Positions 7,756 through 16,554 of a stretch of 53,272 bases of DNA are shown here, piece by piece; position 1 is the first letter of the stretch; each line of letters opens with the position of its first letter. Source of the stretch: Dehalococcoidia bacterium (GTDB lineage Bacteria > Chloroflexota > Dehalococcoidia > SM23-28-2 > RBG-16-64-32); contig JAUYGU010000028.1 of assembly GCA_030690405.1 (NCBI GenBank), forward strand, positions 1-53,272, given 5' to 3'. The translations under genes were made by a program, and so were the position numbers. A model generated the notes under the pieces. The model worked only from the letters and a program-made list of their open reading frames with translations. It did not search any database and had not been told where the DNA came from.

Positions 7756-8981
7756 AGCGAGGCGAGTAGCCGCATCTCGTCCCGCAGCAGCCGGGTGATG
7801 AGGTAGTTCTCCCGCACGCGCTCCCGTCCGGCGGCGCCGATCCGGACGGCCTCGCCCGGGGTGCGCAGCAGGTAGAGCAGCCGCTCGACGAACTCGCTGT
7901 CGTCCGCCGCCAGGAAGCCGCCGACGCCGTCTTCCATCTGGAGGGGTATGCCTCCGGCGCGGCCGGCGACGACGGGCGTCCCCTTCCAGAGCGTCTCCGA
8001 TACGACGAGGCCGAACCCCTCGCGGATCGACTTCTGGATGACGACATCGGACTGGTGCTGAAAGGCGTTGATCTCCACGCTGCTGACGCCCGTGATGTTG
8101 GTGGCGACGTGGATGTCCGGGTCGCCCTTCGTCTGTTCCAGGACGGCCTGGTATATCCCCCAGCCCTCCGGGTCGTCCATGGCCATCGAGCCGAGGAGCG
8201 CCAGTTGGAGGCCGGGCACCTCCTCGCGGACGGCGCGGTAGACCCTGACGACGCCTTCAGGGTCCTTCCAGGGGTCGAAGCGGGAGACCTGCGTGAGGAG
8301 GGGGCGTTCCAAATCGACGCCCATCCAGCGGCAGATCTGGCGGCACATCCTCTCAGGGATGGGCATGTTCTTCGGGCTGAGGGGATCGATGCCCGGCGCT
8401 ATCACCGCTACCCGCGGGTGCTCAAGCGCCCTGGGCACGAACTGGTCCATCGTGAATACCAGGGCGTCGTACTCGAGCATAAACGGCGAGAGGTAGCCGA
8501 GGACCTCGGGGTCCGGCTCGGAGGTGTCGATGTGGCAGCGCCAGGCCCACTTGGCGCCGTCGGCCCCGCGGAGGCGGCGGATCGCCACGGTCTGCGGGTC
8601 GTGGGCGATGATGAAGTCGTAGTCGCCCTCCAGGAGGGAGGCGTTGTGGCCGCTGTACATCTCGAAGATGCGCTGAACCTCAGCCGAGACGTGGAACTGC
8701 GCGCCCTGGAGCGCGTTGTGGAACGCCTTGCTGACGCCGAAGAAGCGCTCGTCGCCCGTGATGACCTGCCACCCCACGTCCAGCCCCAGGCCGCGGTAGA
8801 TGGGGATCATCGAGCGCAGCAGCTCAGACACACCGCCGCCGAAGGCGGTGCTGTTCACGTGGAGGATCCGGCGGCCGCGCAGCTGCTCCGCCAGCTCGTG
8901 CAGTTCGTCCATGACGCGACGGCCGACGAACTCCTCGTAGGCAAGCGGGTCCTGGACGCCTACATCGACCTGCTGCAGCAT
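7752..8981 (-). CDS. treT: Trehalose synthase (TreT-type glycosyltransferase)
   Basis: 409 aa GT4-family glycosyltransferase. The N-terminal HVNSTAFGGGVSELL matches TreT enzymes of Thermotoga and Thermococcales, which join NDP-glucose and glucose to form trehalose. The donor-site region has SRFDPWKDPEG (about 235-245) and the GT4 E-x7-E segment in EGFGLVVSETLWKG (about 325-338). Length matches TreT (about 410). This route makes trehalose as a compatible solute or carbon store without a phosphatase. It converges on the Gfo/Idh gene and appears monocistronic. A related GT4 specificity cannot be excluded. Confidence 0.82.
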   Translation of the reverse strand: MLQQVDVGVQDPLAYEEFVGRRVMDELHELAEQLRGRRILHVNSTAFGGGVSELLRSMIPIYRGLGLDVGWQVITGDERFFGVSKAFHNALQGAQFHVSAEVQRIFEMYSGHNASLLEGDYDFIIAHDPQTVAIRRLRGADGAKWAWRCHIDTSEPDPEVLGYLSPFMLEYDALVFTMDQFVPRALEHPRVAVIAPGIDPLSPKNMPIPERMCRQICRWMGVDLERPLLTQVSRFDPWKDPEGVVRVYRAVREEVPGLQLALLGSMAMDDPEGWGIYQAVLEQTKGDPDIHVATNITGVSSVEINAFQHQSDVVIQKSIREGFGLVVSETLWKGTPVVAGRAGGIPLQMEDGVGGFLAADDSEFVERLLYLLRTPGEAVRIGAAGRERVRENYLITRLLRDEMRLLASL

Positions 8982-9073
8982 GGTCTATCATCCTACTCCC
9001 GCCCCAGACGGGCATCAAGGAGACTATCGGCGGGCAGCGCTGACGTTTTCCCCAACGTTCACTGCCTGCGCTG

Positions 9074-9103
9074 TACAATGCGCCGCGTTTCAGGCGTCCT
9101 TAG
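9074..9103 (+). promoter_or_regulatory. Candidate promoter elements before the pilin gene
   Basis: TACAAT (9074-9079) is a reasonable -10 without a good -35. Downstream, CGTCCTTAG (9095-9103) resembles the CATCCTWAG boxes found before the S8 protease, the second HD-GYP gene and the lone receiver gene. Which one is used cannot be decided by eye. Confidence 0.35.
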
Positions 9104-9135
9104 TCTGTAGTCGACGGAGGAAGGAGGGCGCCGAT

Positions 9136-9297
9136 ATGCTGGAATACATCCTGAGGCTCGCAGCCCACCTGGACTCGCAGCGAGGACAGGCGCTGGCTGA
9201 GTACAGCCTGATCCTCGGCCTCATCGCGATGGTGTGCGTCCTGGCGCTGGGGTTGCTGGGGCTGACCCTGGCCGCCGAGATCGACCGCATAGGATAG
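9136..9297 (+). CDS. Flp/Fap-type (class IVb) pilin
   Basis: 53 aa. ATG 9136 is set by the strong site AGGAAGGAGGG about 7 nt upstream. A short basic leader ends at Gly17, followed by QALAEYSLILGLIAMVCVL. Cleavage after Gly17 would leave Glu at +5 and Tyr at +6, the diagnostic Flp pilin residues, at the head of the hydrophobic helix. It would be processed by a TadV-like prepilin peptidase and assembled by a Tad secretion system, but no tad genes lie in this window. A strong hairpin follows 23 nt after the stop, so it is a single-gene transcript. Confidence 0.82.
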   Translation: MLEYILRLAAHLDSQRGQALAEYSLILGLIAMVCVLALGLLGLTLAAEIDRIG

Positions 9298-9624
9298 CCA
9301 CCGGCATCCCCTAGGCATCAGCGCCCTCGTGGCCTACGGCCGTGAGGGCGCACCGCCCTGGCCCACCTCTCTCCTCGCCGGGCCGCAGCACGATGACCCG
9401 GTGTCCCGCCACCTGAATTCAGTCCACGCTTTCGCGATCCCCGGTCCACGAACACGCGGACGAACGGGACGGCCTGCCGCTGCAGGTATCCCCGATAGCA
9501 TCATCGCGCCCGCAGCCGCTCCGTTTCCCGTTTTTTCACCGTTGTTAACCCTCATTGCGCTTAACGTAACGGCAACAATCCGGCGCCAAGTCCCGTCTGT
9601 CTATATGGAGCATAGATAACGTCA
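9298..9624. other. Intergenic region after the pilin gene
   Basis: 327 nt with no convincing gene on either strand. It holds the hairpin at 9321-9351. The last 90 nt are more AT-rich (GTTGTTAACC, GCTTAACGTAAC) and probably carry the promoter of the alpha/beta hydrolase, although no clean -35/-10 pair is visible. GTCTGTC at 9595-9601 is a weak match to the dyad motif described at 10506. Confidence 0.5.
9321..9351 (+). terminator. Strong hairpin after the pilin gene
   Basis: GCGCCCTC (9321-9328) pairs with GAGGGCGC (9344-9351). Two G-U pairs and GGCC/GGCC continue the stem to a 3-nt loop. There is no U tract, so it may be a terminator of unusual type or an mRNA-stabilising end. Confidence 0.5.
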
Positions 9625-10431
9625 ATGGTTACGACAGCGAGGACGCGCAGCCCCCACCGCCCGCTCCGGCGGGCCCGCCACGATGACGGCGGCGAGAACC
9701 CCTTCATCTGGCGGGAGGCCCTCTGGGGCCTCGACTGGCTCTCGCTCCGCCTCTCCCCGGTCTACCTGGGGATCGGCGTTCCTCACGGCGACGGCAGCCC
9801 CGTCATCCTCGTGCCGGGCTTCCTGACGACCGACGCCTACATGGTCGAGATGTACTTCTGGCTCCGGCGCATCGGCTACAGCCCGTTCCTCTCCGGCATC
9901 GGCGTCAACGCCGACTGCATTCAGACGCTGACCCAGCGCCTGGAGAAGACCGCCGAAGCGGCCCACGCAGAGACCGGAATGCCGGTCCGCATCATCGGGC
10001 ACAGCCTGGGCGGGCTGCTGGCCCGCCGGCTCTCGCTGCGCCGCCCGGACATCGTCTCGCAGCTCATATCGCTGGGGGCGCCGATCCAGTCCCTGGAGGC
10101 GCACCCGGCCATCATGGCCGCCGCCAGGTTCGTCGGCGAGCACGCGGAGCAGCGGCGGGAGCCGGGCAGCCCCGGCGCCTGCCTCAGCAGCTGCGAGTGC
10201 ATCACGCCCGGCGAAGAGGTCCGCTGTCCGCCTCCCTCCGTCCACCACGCCGCCGTCTACAGCCGCGACGACGGCGTGATCGACTGGCGGAACTGCCTGG
10301 AGCCGGAGCCTTCGCTCAACCACGAGGTCGGCGGCACCCACATCGGCCTCGTCTTCAACGCGCGGGCCTACCGAATCGTCGCCGAGCTGCTGGCCCAGGC
10401 CGGCGCCGAGAGCGGACGCCGGGCCGCCTAG
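9625..10431 (+). CDS. Alpha/beta-hydrolase, lipase-like
   Basis: 268 aa. The oxyanion region VILVPGFLTT (about 50-59) and the nucleophile elbow GHSLGG (about residues 127-132, Ser129) are typical of lipases and esterases. DDGVIDW (about 213) and GGTHIGLVF (about 235) supply a plausible Asp and His. There is no signal peptide, so it is probably cytosolic or membrane-associated. Cys residues cluster near 185-200 (CLSSCEC). The substrate is unknown; the family includes triacylglycerol lipases and PHA depolymerase-like enzymes. Confidence 0.8.
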   Translation: MVTTARTRSPHRPLRRARHDDGGENPFIWREALWGLDWLSLRLSPVYLGIGVPHGDGSPVILVPGFLTTDAYMVEMYFWLRRIGYSPFLSGIGVNADCIQTLTQRLEKTAEAAHAETGMPVRIIGHSLGGLLARRLSLRRPDIVSQLISLGAPIQSLEAHPAIMAAARFVGEHAEQRREPGSPGACLSSCECITPGEEVRCPPPSVHHAAVYSRDDGVIDWRNCLEPEPSLNHEVGGTHIGLVFNARAYRIVAELLAQAGAESGRRAA

Positions 10432-10505
10432 CCGGCCTGCCCCACGCTTCCGCGCGCGCTGCCTCCCCTCCTCGTCGGGTTTTGCCCCACAGCCAAACAC
10501 GGTGC

Positions 10506-10520
10506 CTGCCTGACTGACAG
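10506..10520 (+). promoter_or_regulatory. 15-bp dyad motif, copy 1 (upstream of the molybdoenzyme)
   Basis: CTGCCTGACTGACAG, an imperfect dyad of form CTGNCNGNCNGNCAG, 62 nt before the likely start at 10583. Related copies lie at 20420-20434, 22353-22367 and 25709-25723, all in intergenic DNA. Confidence 0.5.
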
Positions 10521-10582
10521 CGGCATCTCGCGGATACAAAATGAGGTGACCACCTGGCATGGACCAAGGAGGGAGCCGTCTC

Positions 10583-13399
10583 ATGTTCACAGCCTCCCTG
10601 TCTCTGGAAGCTCTCCAGGAGAGCACTGAGCGGACCGGCAGAGAGTACAAGGGCACGGAGGACCTGTACCGCCAGCGCTGGCGCTGGGACAAGGTCACCT
10701 GGGCCACGCACTGCGTGGACTGCTACCCGGGGAACTGTCCCTACCGGGTGTTCGTGAAGGACGGCGTTATCCTCGCCGAAGAGCAGGCGGGCAACCTGCC
10801 GGTAATCGAGGACGGCGTGCCGGACATGAACCCCATGGGCTGCCAGAAGGGCGCCGCCTGGAGCCGCCTCCTCAATTCGCCTGAGCGCGTCCTGCACCCG
10901 CTGCGGCGCGCCGGCAAGCGCGGCGAAGGGAAGTGGAAGCGCGTCTCCTGGGACGAGGCGCTGACGGGGATCGCGGACCACGTCCTGGACGCGATCGAGG
11001 AGATCGGACCGGAGGCGATCATCGACGAGGGCACGCCCGGCCAGGGCGGCCTGCTGGCATCCTTCCCGTTCAGCCGGGTGATCCAGCTCATCGGCGGTCT
11101 CAGGACAGACGTGAACGCCGTCATCAACGACTTCTCGCCGGGGATCTACCTCACGTTCGGCAAGTTCGACCCGGCCAGCAGCATGGACGACGCGTTCCAC
11201 GCCAAGTTCATCATGTACACGCACTGCAATCCTGTGTACACGCAGATGGCCGGCTACCACTATACGGCCGAGTCTCGCTACAACGGCGGCGAGGTGGTGG
11301 TTGTGGCCCCGGACGTCAGCCCCTCCCACGTCCACGCCGACTACTACGTGCCTATCCGCCCCGGCACCGACGCCGCCCTGGGGCTGGCGATGGCGCAGGT
11401 GATCATCGACGAGAAGCTGTACGAGACGCCGTTCGTCAAGGAGCAGACTGACCTTCCGCTCATGGTCCGGCTGGACAACCACCGCTTCCTGCGCGAGTCC
11501 GACCTTCAGGAGGGCGGCCGCGACGACCGGTTCTACTACTGGGACGGCGCCGCCGGCCGGCTGGCGCCCGCGGCGCTCGACACGCTCGCCCTGGGCGACG
11601 TCGATCCGGCGCTGGAGGGCAGCTACCCGGCGGTGCTCAGCGATGGGCGCCGGGTGGACGTAATCCCCGTGTTCGAGCTGCTGAAGGAGCGGCTGGCCGA
11701 CTATACGCCGGAGAAGGCGGCAGCTATGTGCGGGGTCAGCCCTTCGGTCATCCGCAACCTGGCCCGCAAGATCTCGTCGCGACGGGGGACGATCGTCTGC
11801 GGCGGCACGTCGTTCAAGTACTACCACGCGGACCTCATGGTGCGGGCGTACCTGCTGGTGCTGGGGCTGACCGGCAACTGGGGCCGGAAGGGGACGGGGC
11901 CGGTGGAGTGGTCGGTGGCAGGGTTCGACGGCCCGTTCATCTTCGCCGCCAAGCAGAAGGAGGGGCTGGAGGAGACGCGGCGTATCCTCGACATGCGCGA
12001 GGCGATCCACAGCATGATCAAGAACGAGGACCCGACGCGAACGGATGAGATGGCCCACCAGGAGATGCTGGTCCGCATGTCGCCCCTGGGCGGGATGGTG
12101 CCGCCGGCGTTCCTCTGGTACTACCACTGCGGTTACCGCGACAACTGGAACCGCAAGGAGTGGAACGATCCGACGATGCAGCGGACGTTCGACGAGTACT
12201 TTGAGGAGGCGGCCCGCCGGGGCTGGTGGCAGGGCATGGAGCGGCCCGGGCCGGATACTCCTCCCCGCGTCTACTTCGAGGTCGGAGGCAACACGTTGCG
12301 GCGTACCCGCGGGGGCCAGAACCAGCTGCTCCCCAACTTCTGGCCCAAGCTCAATTGCATCGTGACCGTGGACTGGCGGATGAACACTACCGGCATGTAC
12401 TCCGATTACTTCCTGCCGGTAGCGCATCACTACGAGAAGCTGGCCTTCATGTTCCCGGCGCCGCAGGTGATGAACTTCACGATTTGCGACAAAGCGGTGG
12501 AGCCGCCGGCCGACGTTAGGTCGGAGGTGGAGATCGCCCTGATGCTGGTCGAGAAGATAGAGGAGCGGGCGAAGGCGCGGGGGATAACGGAGTGTGTGGA
12601 CAGCAAGGGCACGACGCGGCGGCTGGACAATCTCGTGGACCAGTACACGATCGGGGGCGTGTTCAGGGGCGCGGAGGAGATCGCACGGGAGTGGGTGCAG
12701 GACAGCGTGGAGACGGGAAACCTGCCCTCGGACACCTCACTGGATACGCTGCGCGAGACGGGCTACGTACGCATACAGAACTGGGGCATCGGCGCCATGG
12801 CGTACAGCCAGGCGGCGGACATCAAGCCGAACGAGACTCACACAGCCTTCCGCTGGCACGTGGACGACAAGCTGCCGTACCCCACCCTTACCAGACGCGC
12901 CCAGTTCTACCTGGACCACGAGTGGTTCCTGGAGGCGGGTGAAGAGCTTCCCTGTCACAAGGACAACCCGCCGCAGGGGGGAGACTACCCGTTCGAGATG
13001 ACCAGCGGCCACAACCGCTGGAGCATCCACTCCATGAACATCGTGAACAAGGTGCTCCAGGAGACGCACCGCGGGCGCCCACACGTGGTCATCAACGACG
13101 ACGACGCCACCCGGCTGGGGATTGAGGACGAAGAGGAGATCCAGATCTACAACGACATGGGCGTGTTCATCGCGCCGGCCAAGATCTCGCCGTCCGTGCG
13201 GCCGGGACAGGTGGTCTCGTACAACGGCTGGGAACCGTACACCTACCGGACGTGGAAGGGCGCCTCGGATGTCGAGCCGGGTATGGTGAAGTGGCTCCAC
13301 TTTGCGGGAGGCTACGGTCATCTGCGATACTGGCCCCTGCAGTGGCAGCCTGTCCCGTTTGACCGCGGGGTACGGGTGGCCATAGCCAAGCTGGACTGA
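10583..13399 (+). CDS. Molybdopterin oxidoreductase, type II DMSO-reductase-like catalytic subunit
   Basis: 938 aa. ATG 10583 is preferred because AAGGAGGG lies 9 nt before it; an ATG 24 nt upstream has no site. The N-terminal FeS motif is H43-C44-x2-C47-x4-C52-x34-C87; either His43 or Cys44 could be the first ligand. The body aligns by eye with NarG/EbdA-like enzymes (IGG...NDFSPG with candidate Mo ligand Asp183, VRLDNHRF, RPGTDAALGLAMAQVI). The C-terminal Molydop-binding domain is present (TSGHNRWSIHS, VSYNGWEPY). There is no twin-arginine signal, so it should be cytoplasmic. No FeS or haem partner subunit is nearby; the next gene is an acyl-CoA dehydrogenase. The substrate is unknown: nitrate reductase-like, ethylbenzene or steroid hydroxylase-like roles are possible. 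Confidence 0.82.
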   Translation: MFTASLSLEALQESTERTGREYKGTEDLYRQRWRWDKVTWATHCVDCYPGNCPYRVFVKDGVILAEEQAGNLPVIEDGVPDMNPMGCQKGAAWSRLLNSPERVLHPLRRAGKRGEGKWKRVSWDEALTGIADHVLDAIEEIGPEAIIDEGTPGQGGLLASFPFSRVIQLIGGLRTDVNAVINDFSPGIYLTFGKFDPASSMDDAFHAKFIMYTHCNPVYTQMAGYHYTAESRYNGGEVVVVAPDVSPSHVHADYYVPIRPGTDAALGLAMAQVIIDEKLYETPFVKEQTDLPLMVRLDNHRFLRESDLQEGGRDDRFYYWDGAAGRLAPAALDTLALGDVDPALEGSYPAVLSDGRRVDVIPVFELLKERLADYTPEKAAAMCGVSPSVIRNLARKISSRRGTIVCGGTSFKYYHADLMVRAYLLVLGLTGNWGRKGTGPVEWSVAGFDGPFIFAAKQKEGLEETRRILDMREAIHSMIKNEDPTRTDEMAHQEMLVRMSPLGGMVPPAFLWYYHCGYRDNWNRKEWNDPTMQRTFDEYFEEAARRGWWQGMERPGPDTPPRVYFEVGGNTLRRTRGGQNQLLPNFWPKLNCIVTVDWRMNTTGMYSDYFLPVAHHYEKLAFMFPAPQVMNFTICDKAVEPPADVRSEVEIALMLVEKIEERAKARGITECVDSKGTTRRLDNLVDQYTIGGVFRGAEEIAREWVQDSVETGNLPSDTSLDTLRETGYVRIQNWGIGAMAYSQAADIKPNETHTAFRWHVDDKLPYPTLTRRAQFYLDHEWFLEAGEELPCHKDNPPQGGDYPFEMTSGHNRWSIHSMNIVNKVLQETHRGRPHVVINDDDATRLGIEDEEEIQIYNDMGVFIAPAKISPSVRPGQVVSYNGWEPYTYRTWKGASDVEPGMVKWLHFAGGYGHLRYWPLQWQPVPFDRGVRVAIAKLD

Positions 13400-13449
13400 G
13401 AACGCCGCCCTGAAGAGGCGCTGCGGCTGAGGACAGGAGAGGAGAGGAA

Positions 13450-14685
13450 GTGGCCACTTACCTTGACCTGAACAAAGACCTCACCGACGCGGAGAAGAGC
13501 GTCAAGGACGAGACCCACAAGTTCGCGGCGGAGGTGCTGCGGCCGGCGAGCATCGAGCTGGACAAGCTCTCGCCGGAAGAGGTGATCGCGGAGGGCTCAC
13601 TCCTCTGGGACGTGTTCCGGAAGGCGTACGAGCAGGGCTACCACACGTCGAGCCTGCCGGAGCAGTTCGGGGGCGCCAACCTCTCGCCGCTGGCCCGTCA
13701 CATCCACGCCGAGGAGATGGGATGGGGCAGCGCGGACTTCGCCATCTCTATCGGCGTGACCCCGTTCCCGTTCACGTTCGCGGCGATGAGCGGCAACCCG
13801 GAGCTGATCCAGGAAGTCGTCGTGCCGTTCAGCAAGGACCGCGAGGGCAAGTACATCGGCTGCTGGGCGATTACCGAGCCGCATCACGGCTCCGACTCCC
13901 TGCTCATCGGCACCGACCAGTTCCGCGACCCGAAATCCGCGTTCGACTGCACGGCGCGGCTGGACGGGGACGAGTGGGTGATCAACGGCCAGAAGTCCGC
14001 CTGGGTATCGAACGGCACCATCGCCACCCACGCCTGCACGTTCCTGACCGTGGACCCGTCCCAGGGCATGGCCGGCGGCGGCGTGGCGATCATCCCCCTG
14101 AACCTGCCCGGCGTGACCAAGGCAAAGCCGCTCAACAAGATGGGCCAGCGCGCGCTCAACCAGGGCGAGATCTTCTTCGATAACGTGAGGCTGCCCAAGC
14201 ACTACATGATCGTCCAGCCCGCCGGATACCCGTTCATCATCGATAACATCCTGGCCGGCGCCAACGCGGGGATGTCCGCCATCTTCACCGGCGTCGCCCG
14301 CGCCGCCTTCGAGGAGGCGCTGGCCTACTGCAAGCAGCGCATCCAGGGGGGCAAGCCGATCGCAGAGCACCAGCTCGTCCAGAAGAAGCTGTTCGATATG
14401 TTCATCAAGGTGGAGAGCGCCCGCGCCCTGTCCCGCGCGGCGATGCTCTACAACACCGTGACCAGCCCGCCCGCGACACAGTACTCCATCGCCGCCAAGG
14501 TCTACTGCACGGAGGTCTCGTTCGAGGTGGCCAGCGATGCCGTGCAGCTGTTCGGCGGCTACGGTCTGGCCAGGGAGCTGCCGGTCGAGAAGCTGTTCCG
14601 CGACGCCCGCGCTTCGATGATCGAGGACGGCACGAACGAGGTGCTGTCGCTGGCGGGAGCGCGCAAGCTCATCGACTCCTACTAG
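13450..14685 (+). CDS. Acyl-CoA dehydrogenase family protein
   Basis: 411 aa from GTG with an AGGAGAGGAG run just upstream. The flavin/substrate motif ITEPHHGSD (about 141-149) and the C-terminal LFGGYGLARELPVEKLFRDAR with GTNEVLSLAGARKL are classic acyl-CoA dehydrogenase features. The Glu of GTNE is not the usual catalytic base, so chain specificity is unclear. It follows the molybdoenzyme by 50 nt on the same strand and may be in one operon; joint action on an acyl-CoA or aromatic substrate is inference. The stop overlaps the convergent GGDEF/HD-GYP gene by 4 nt. Confidence 0.88.
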   Translation: MATYLDLNKDLTDAEKSVKDETHKFAAEVLRPASIELDKLSPEEVIAEGSLLWDVFRKAYEQGYHTSSLPEQFGGANLSPLARHIHAEEMGWGSADFAISIGVTPFPFTFAAMSGNPELIQEVVVPFSKDREGKYIGCWAITEPHHGSDSLLIGTDQFRDPKSAFDCTARLDGDEWVINGQKSAWVSNGTIATHACTFLTVDPSQGMAGGGVAIIPLNLPGVTKAKPLNKMGQRALNQGEIFFDNVRLPKHYMIVQPAGYPFIIDNILAGANAGMSAIFTGVARAAFEEALAYCKQRIQGGKPIAEHQLVQKKLFDMFIKVESARALSRAAMLYNTVTSPPATQYSIAAKVYCTEVSFEVASDAVQLFGGYGLARELPVEKLFRDARASMIEDGTNEVLSLAGARKLIDSY

Positions 14686-16541
14686 GCGACGGCAGCCGTC
14701 ACGCCCACCCCATCCTGCGAGCGCGCGTAGCCGAGGACGCGCAGGAGCGATTCTACGACCCGCGGGTCGAACTGGCTGCCGCTGTTTGTCATGATCTCCT
14801 CCACGGCCACGATGTGGGACCTGGCGTCGCGGTAGGGCCGGTCGGAGGTGATCGCGTCGAAGGCGTCGGCCACGGCGAAGATGCGGGCGCCGCGGGGGAT
14901 CTCGTCGCCCCGGAGACCGCACGGGTAGCCGCTTCCGTCGTAGTGCTCGTGGTGGGCGCGGACGATCTCAGCGGCGCCCGCCAGGCTCTCGATCTGGCGC
15001 AGCATGTTCCAGCCGATGTCCGGGTGTTTCCGCATCTCCGCCCACTCTTCCTCGCTGAGGGAGGTGGTCTTGTAGAGGATGGCGCTCCGGATCGCGAACT
15101 GGCCGACATCGTGCAGCAGGCTCGCCCGCTCGAGATCGTTCCACTCCGCGGAGCCCTCGGCGATACCGAGGTCAGACGCGAGGGCGAGGGCGAGGGCGGT
15201 GACCCGAAGGGTGCGGCCGTCTACGCCGCTGCCGCGGGCATCCAGCGCAAACACGAGGGACTCCAACGTGCCGCGATAGCTGCCGTCCGGGAAGCGCGCC
15301 TCGTCCAGGCTGGGGATGGAAACGCTGGTGCGGTTACGTCCGGCCAGCTTGCTGCGATAGACGGCCATGTCTGCGTGGTGGAGCAGCCGTGCCGCCTCCG
15401 GGCAGGGGTCCGGGAACGTCGCCACGCCCAGGCTTATCGTGACCCGCAGCGGTTCCTCCCGCTCCGGCAGGGCGATCGCGGTTCGCTCAACCGCCTCGCG
15501 GATGCTCTCGGCGAGCGAGAAGGCTGTGTCGCGATCAGTGCCCGGGAGGAGGAGGCCGAACTCCTCGCCGCCCAGCCTGCCGGCGATGTCGCCGGGCCGA
15601 AGGCAGCGCTTGATCGCCTGGGCTGCCGCCAGGAGCGCCAGGTCGCCGGTCTGGTGGCCGTGGGTGTTGTTGACGTTCCGCAGCAGGTCCAGATCCGCCA
15701 TGACGGCCGCCGTCAGCCGGCCGCTGCGCTCGGCCTTCGCGGTCTCCTCCCGCAGCAGCTCGTTGAACCGCCTGGCGGTCAGGAGTCCGGTCTTCACATC
15801 GTTGTACGCCTCCTCCTGGAGCTGCGGCACGTGCAGGGCGCGGTAGAGGAGGAAGAGCGGCACCACGCCCAGGACCAGGAGCGGGGGGCTGAGGGTCCAG
15901 AAGACCGCCATGCCGGCGCCAAGGAATAGCAGTGTCGTGTCCATCTCCAGACTGTCCCAGGCCAGCACCTGCGACTTCCGGAAGGGGATGCCACGGGCCA
16001 GCCAGAGGACGAGCCCCACCATGACGTGGTTAGTGAGGGTGAAGGCGACGGCCGCCAGCCCCGTCGCCAGCGCCACGCCCCAGGCAACCGACAGGCCTGA
16101 CTGACCGGCCACCGCGTGGAACACCGCGGAAGCGGCGATGCCGTTCACCAGGTACGTCCCGATGTTGAACGTCTGGATGTACCACGGGTAGCGGTAGCGC
16201 AGCCACTCCGGCAGCAGGATAAGGATAGTGAGCGAGACCAGGAGCGAAGGCTCCAGCAGGAGCACCGCCGCGAAGAGGAACGCCGGCGTGGTGTGGTAGG
16301 AGTGCCGGTTGGGGGCGTCCACTTTGAACAGCTGCGCGGCCGCCGCCAGCGCGCTCAGGACAGCGAACGCGGCGATCTGCTCCGCGGAAGGACGCCCCGC
16401 AAACGCAACGGCGAGACCGCCTGCGCCTGCCGCACAGACGTAGACGGTCGCCAGATAGGCGATGGCGAGAGAGGGCAGCGCTCTTGTCTCTTCCGCCTCG
16501 CTGCCCTCCTCCGCTTTCGCGGGCGCACGGGGTGTGGTCAC
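14682..16541 (-). CDS. Membrane GGDEF / HD-GYP protein (c-di-GMP turnover)
   Basis: 619 aa from GTG. Residues about 22-235 form about seven hydrophobic membrane segments. A GGDEF domain follows with an intact active motif GGEEF (324-328). The C-terminal HD-GYP domain has LLHDVG (HD 477-478) and HHEHYDGSGYP (530-540). The usual first metal-ligand His (normally in GHSxRV) reads GRTLRV here, so the metal site may be altered. It could both make and degrade cyclic di-GMP under control of the membrane part. It starts 13 nt after the stop of the S8 protease gene and is probably co-transcribed with it. Confidence 0.87.
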   Translation of the reverse strand: MTTPRAPAKAEEGSEAEETRALPSLAIAYLATVYVCAAGAGGLAVAFAGRPSAEQIAAFAVLSALAAAAQLFKVDAPNRHSYHTTPAFLFAAVLLLEPSLLVSLTILILLPEWLRYRYPWYIQTFNIGTYLVNGIAASAVFHAVAGQSGLSVAWGVALATGLAAVAFTLTNHVMVGLVLWLARGIPFRKSQVLAWDSLEMDTTLLFLGAGMAVFWTLSPPLLVLGVVPLFLLYRALHVPQLQEEAYNDVKTGLLTARRFNELLREETAKAERSGRLTAAVMADLDLLRNVNNTHGHQTGDLALLAAAQAIKRCLRPGDIAGRLGGEEFGLLLPGTDRDTAFSLAESIREAVERTAIALPEREEPLRVTISLGVATFPDPCPEAARLLHHADMAVYRSKLAGRNRTSVSIPSLDEARFPDGSYRGTLESLVFALDARGSGVDGRTLRVTALALALASDLGIAEGSAEWNDLERASLLHDVGQFAIRSAILYKTTSLSEEEWAEMRKHPDIGWNMLRQIESLAGAAEIVRAHHEHYDGSGYPCGLRGDEIPRGARIFAVADAFDAITSDRPYRDARSHIVAVEEIMTNSGSQFDPRVVESLLRVLGYARSQDGVGVTAAVA

Positions 16542-16554
16542 CCCATGGGGTCTC

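Noticed and set aside
9595..9601. Fifth copy of the 15-bp dyad motif before the alpha/beta hydrolase
   Set aside because: Only GTCTGTC is shared; not enough to count.
10355..12430. 691-codon open frame opposite the molybdoenzyme
   Set aside because: Sequence is His/Arg/Val-rich without motifs and mirrors the real gene's third-position GC.
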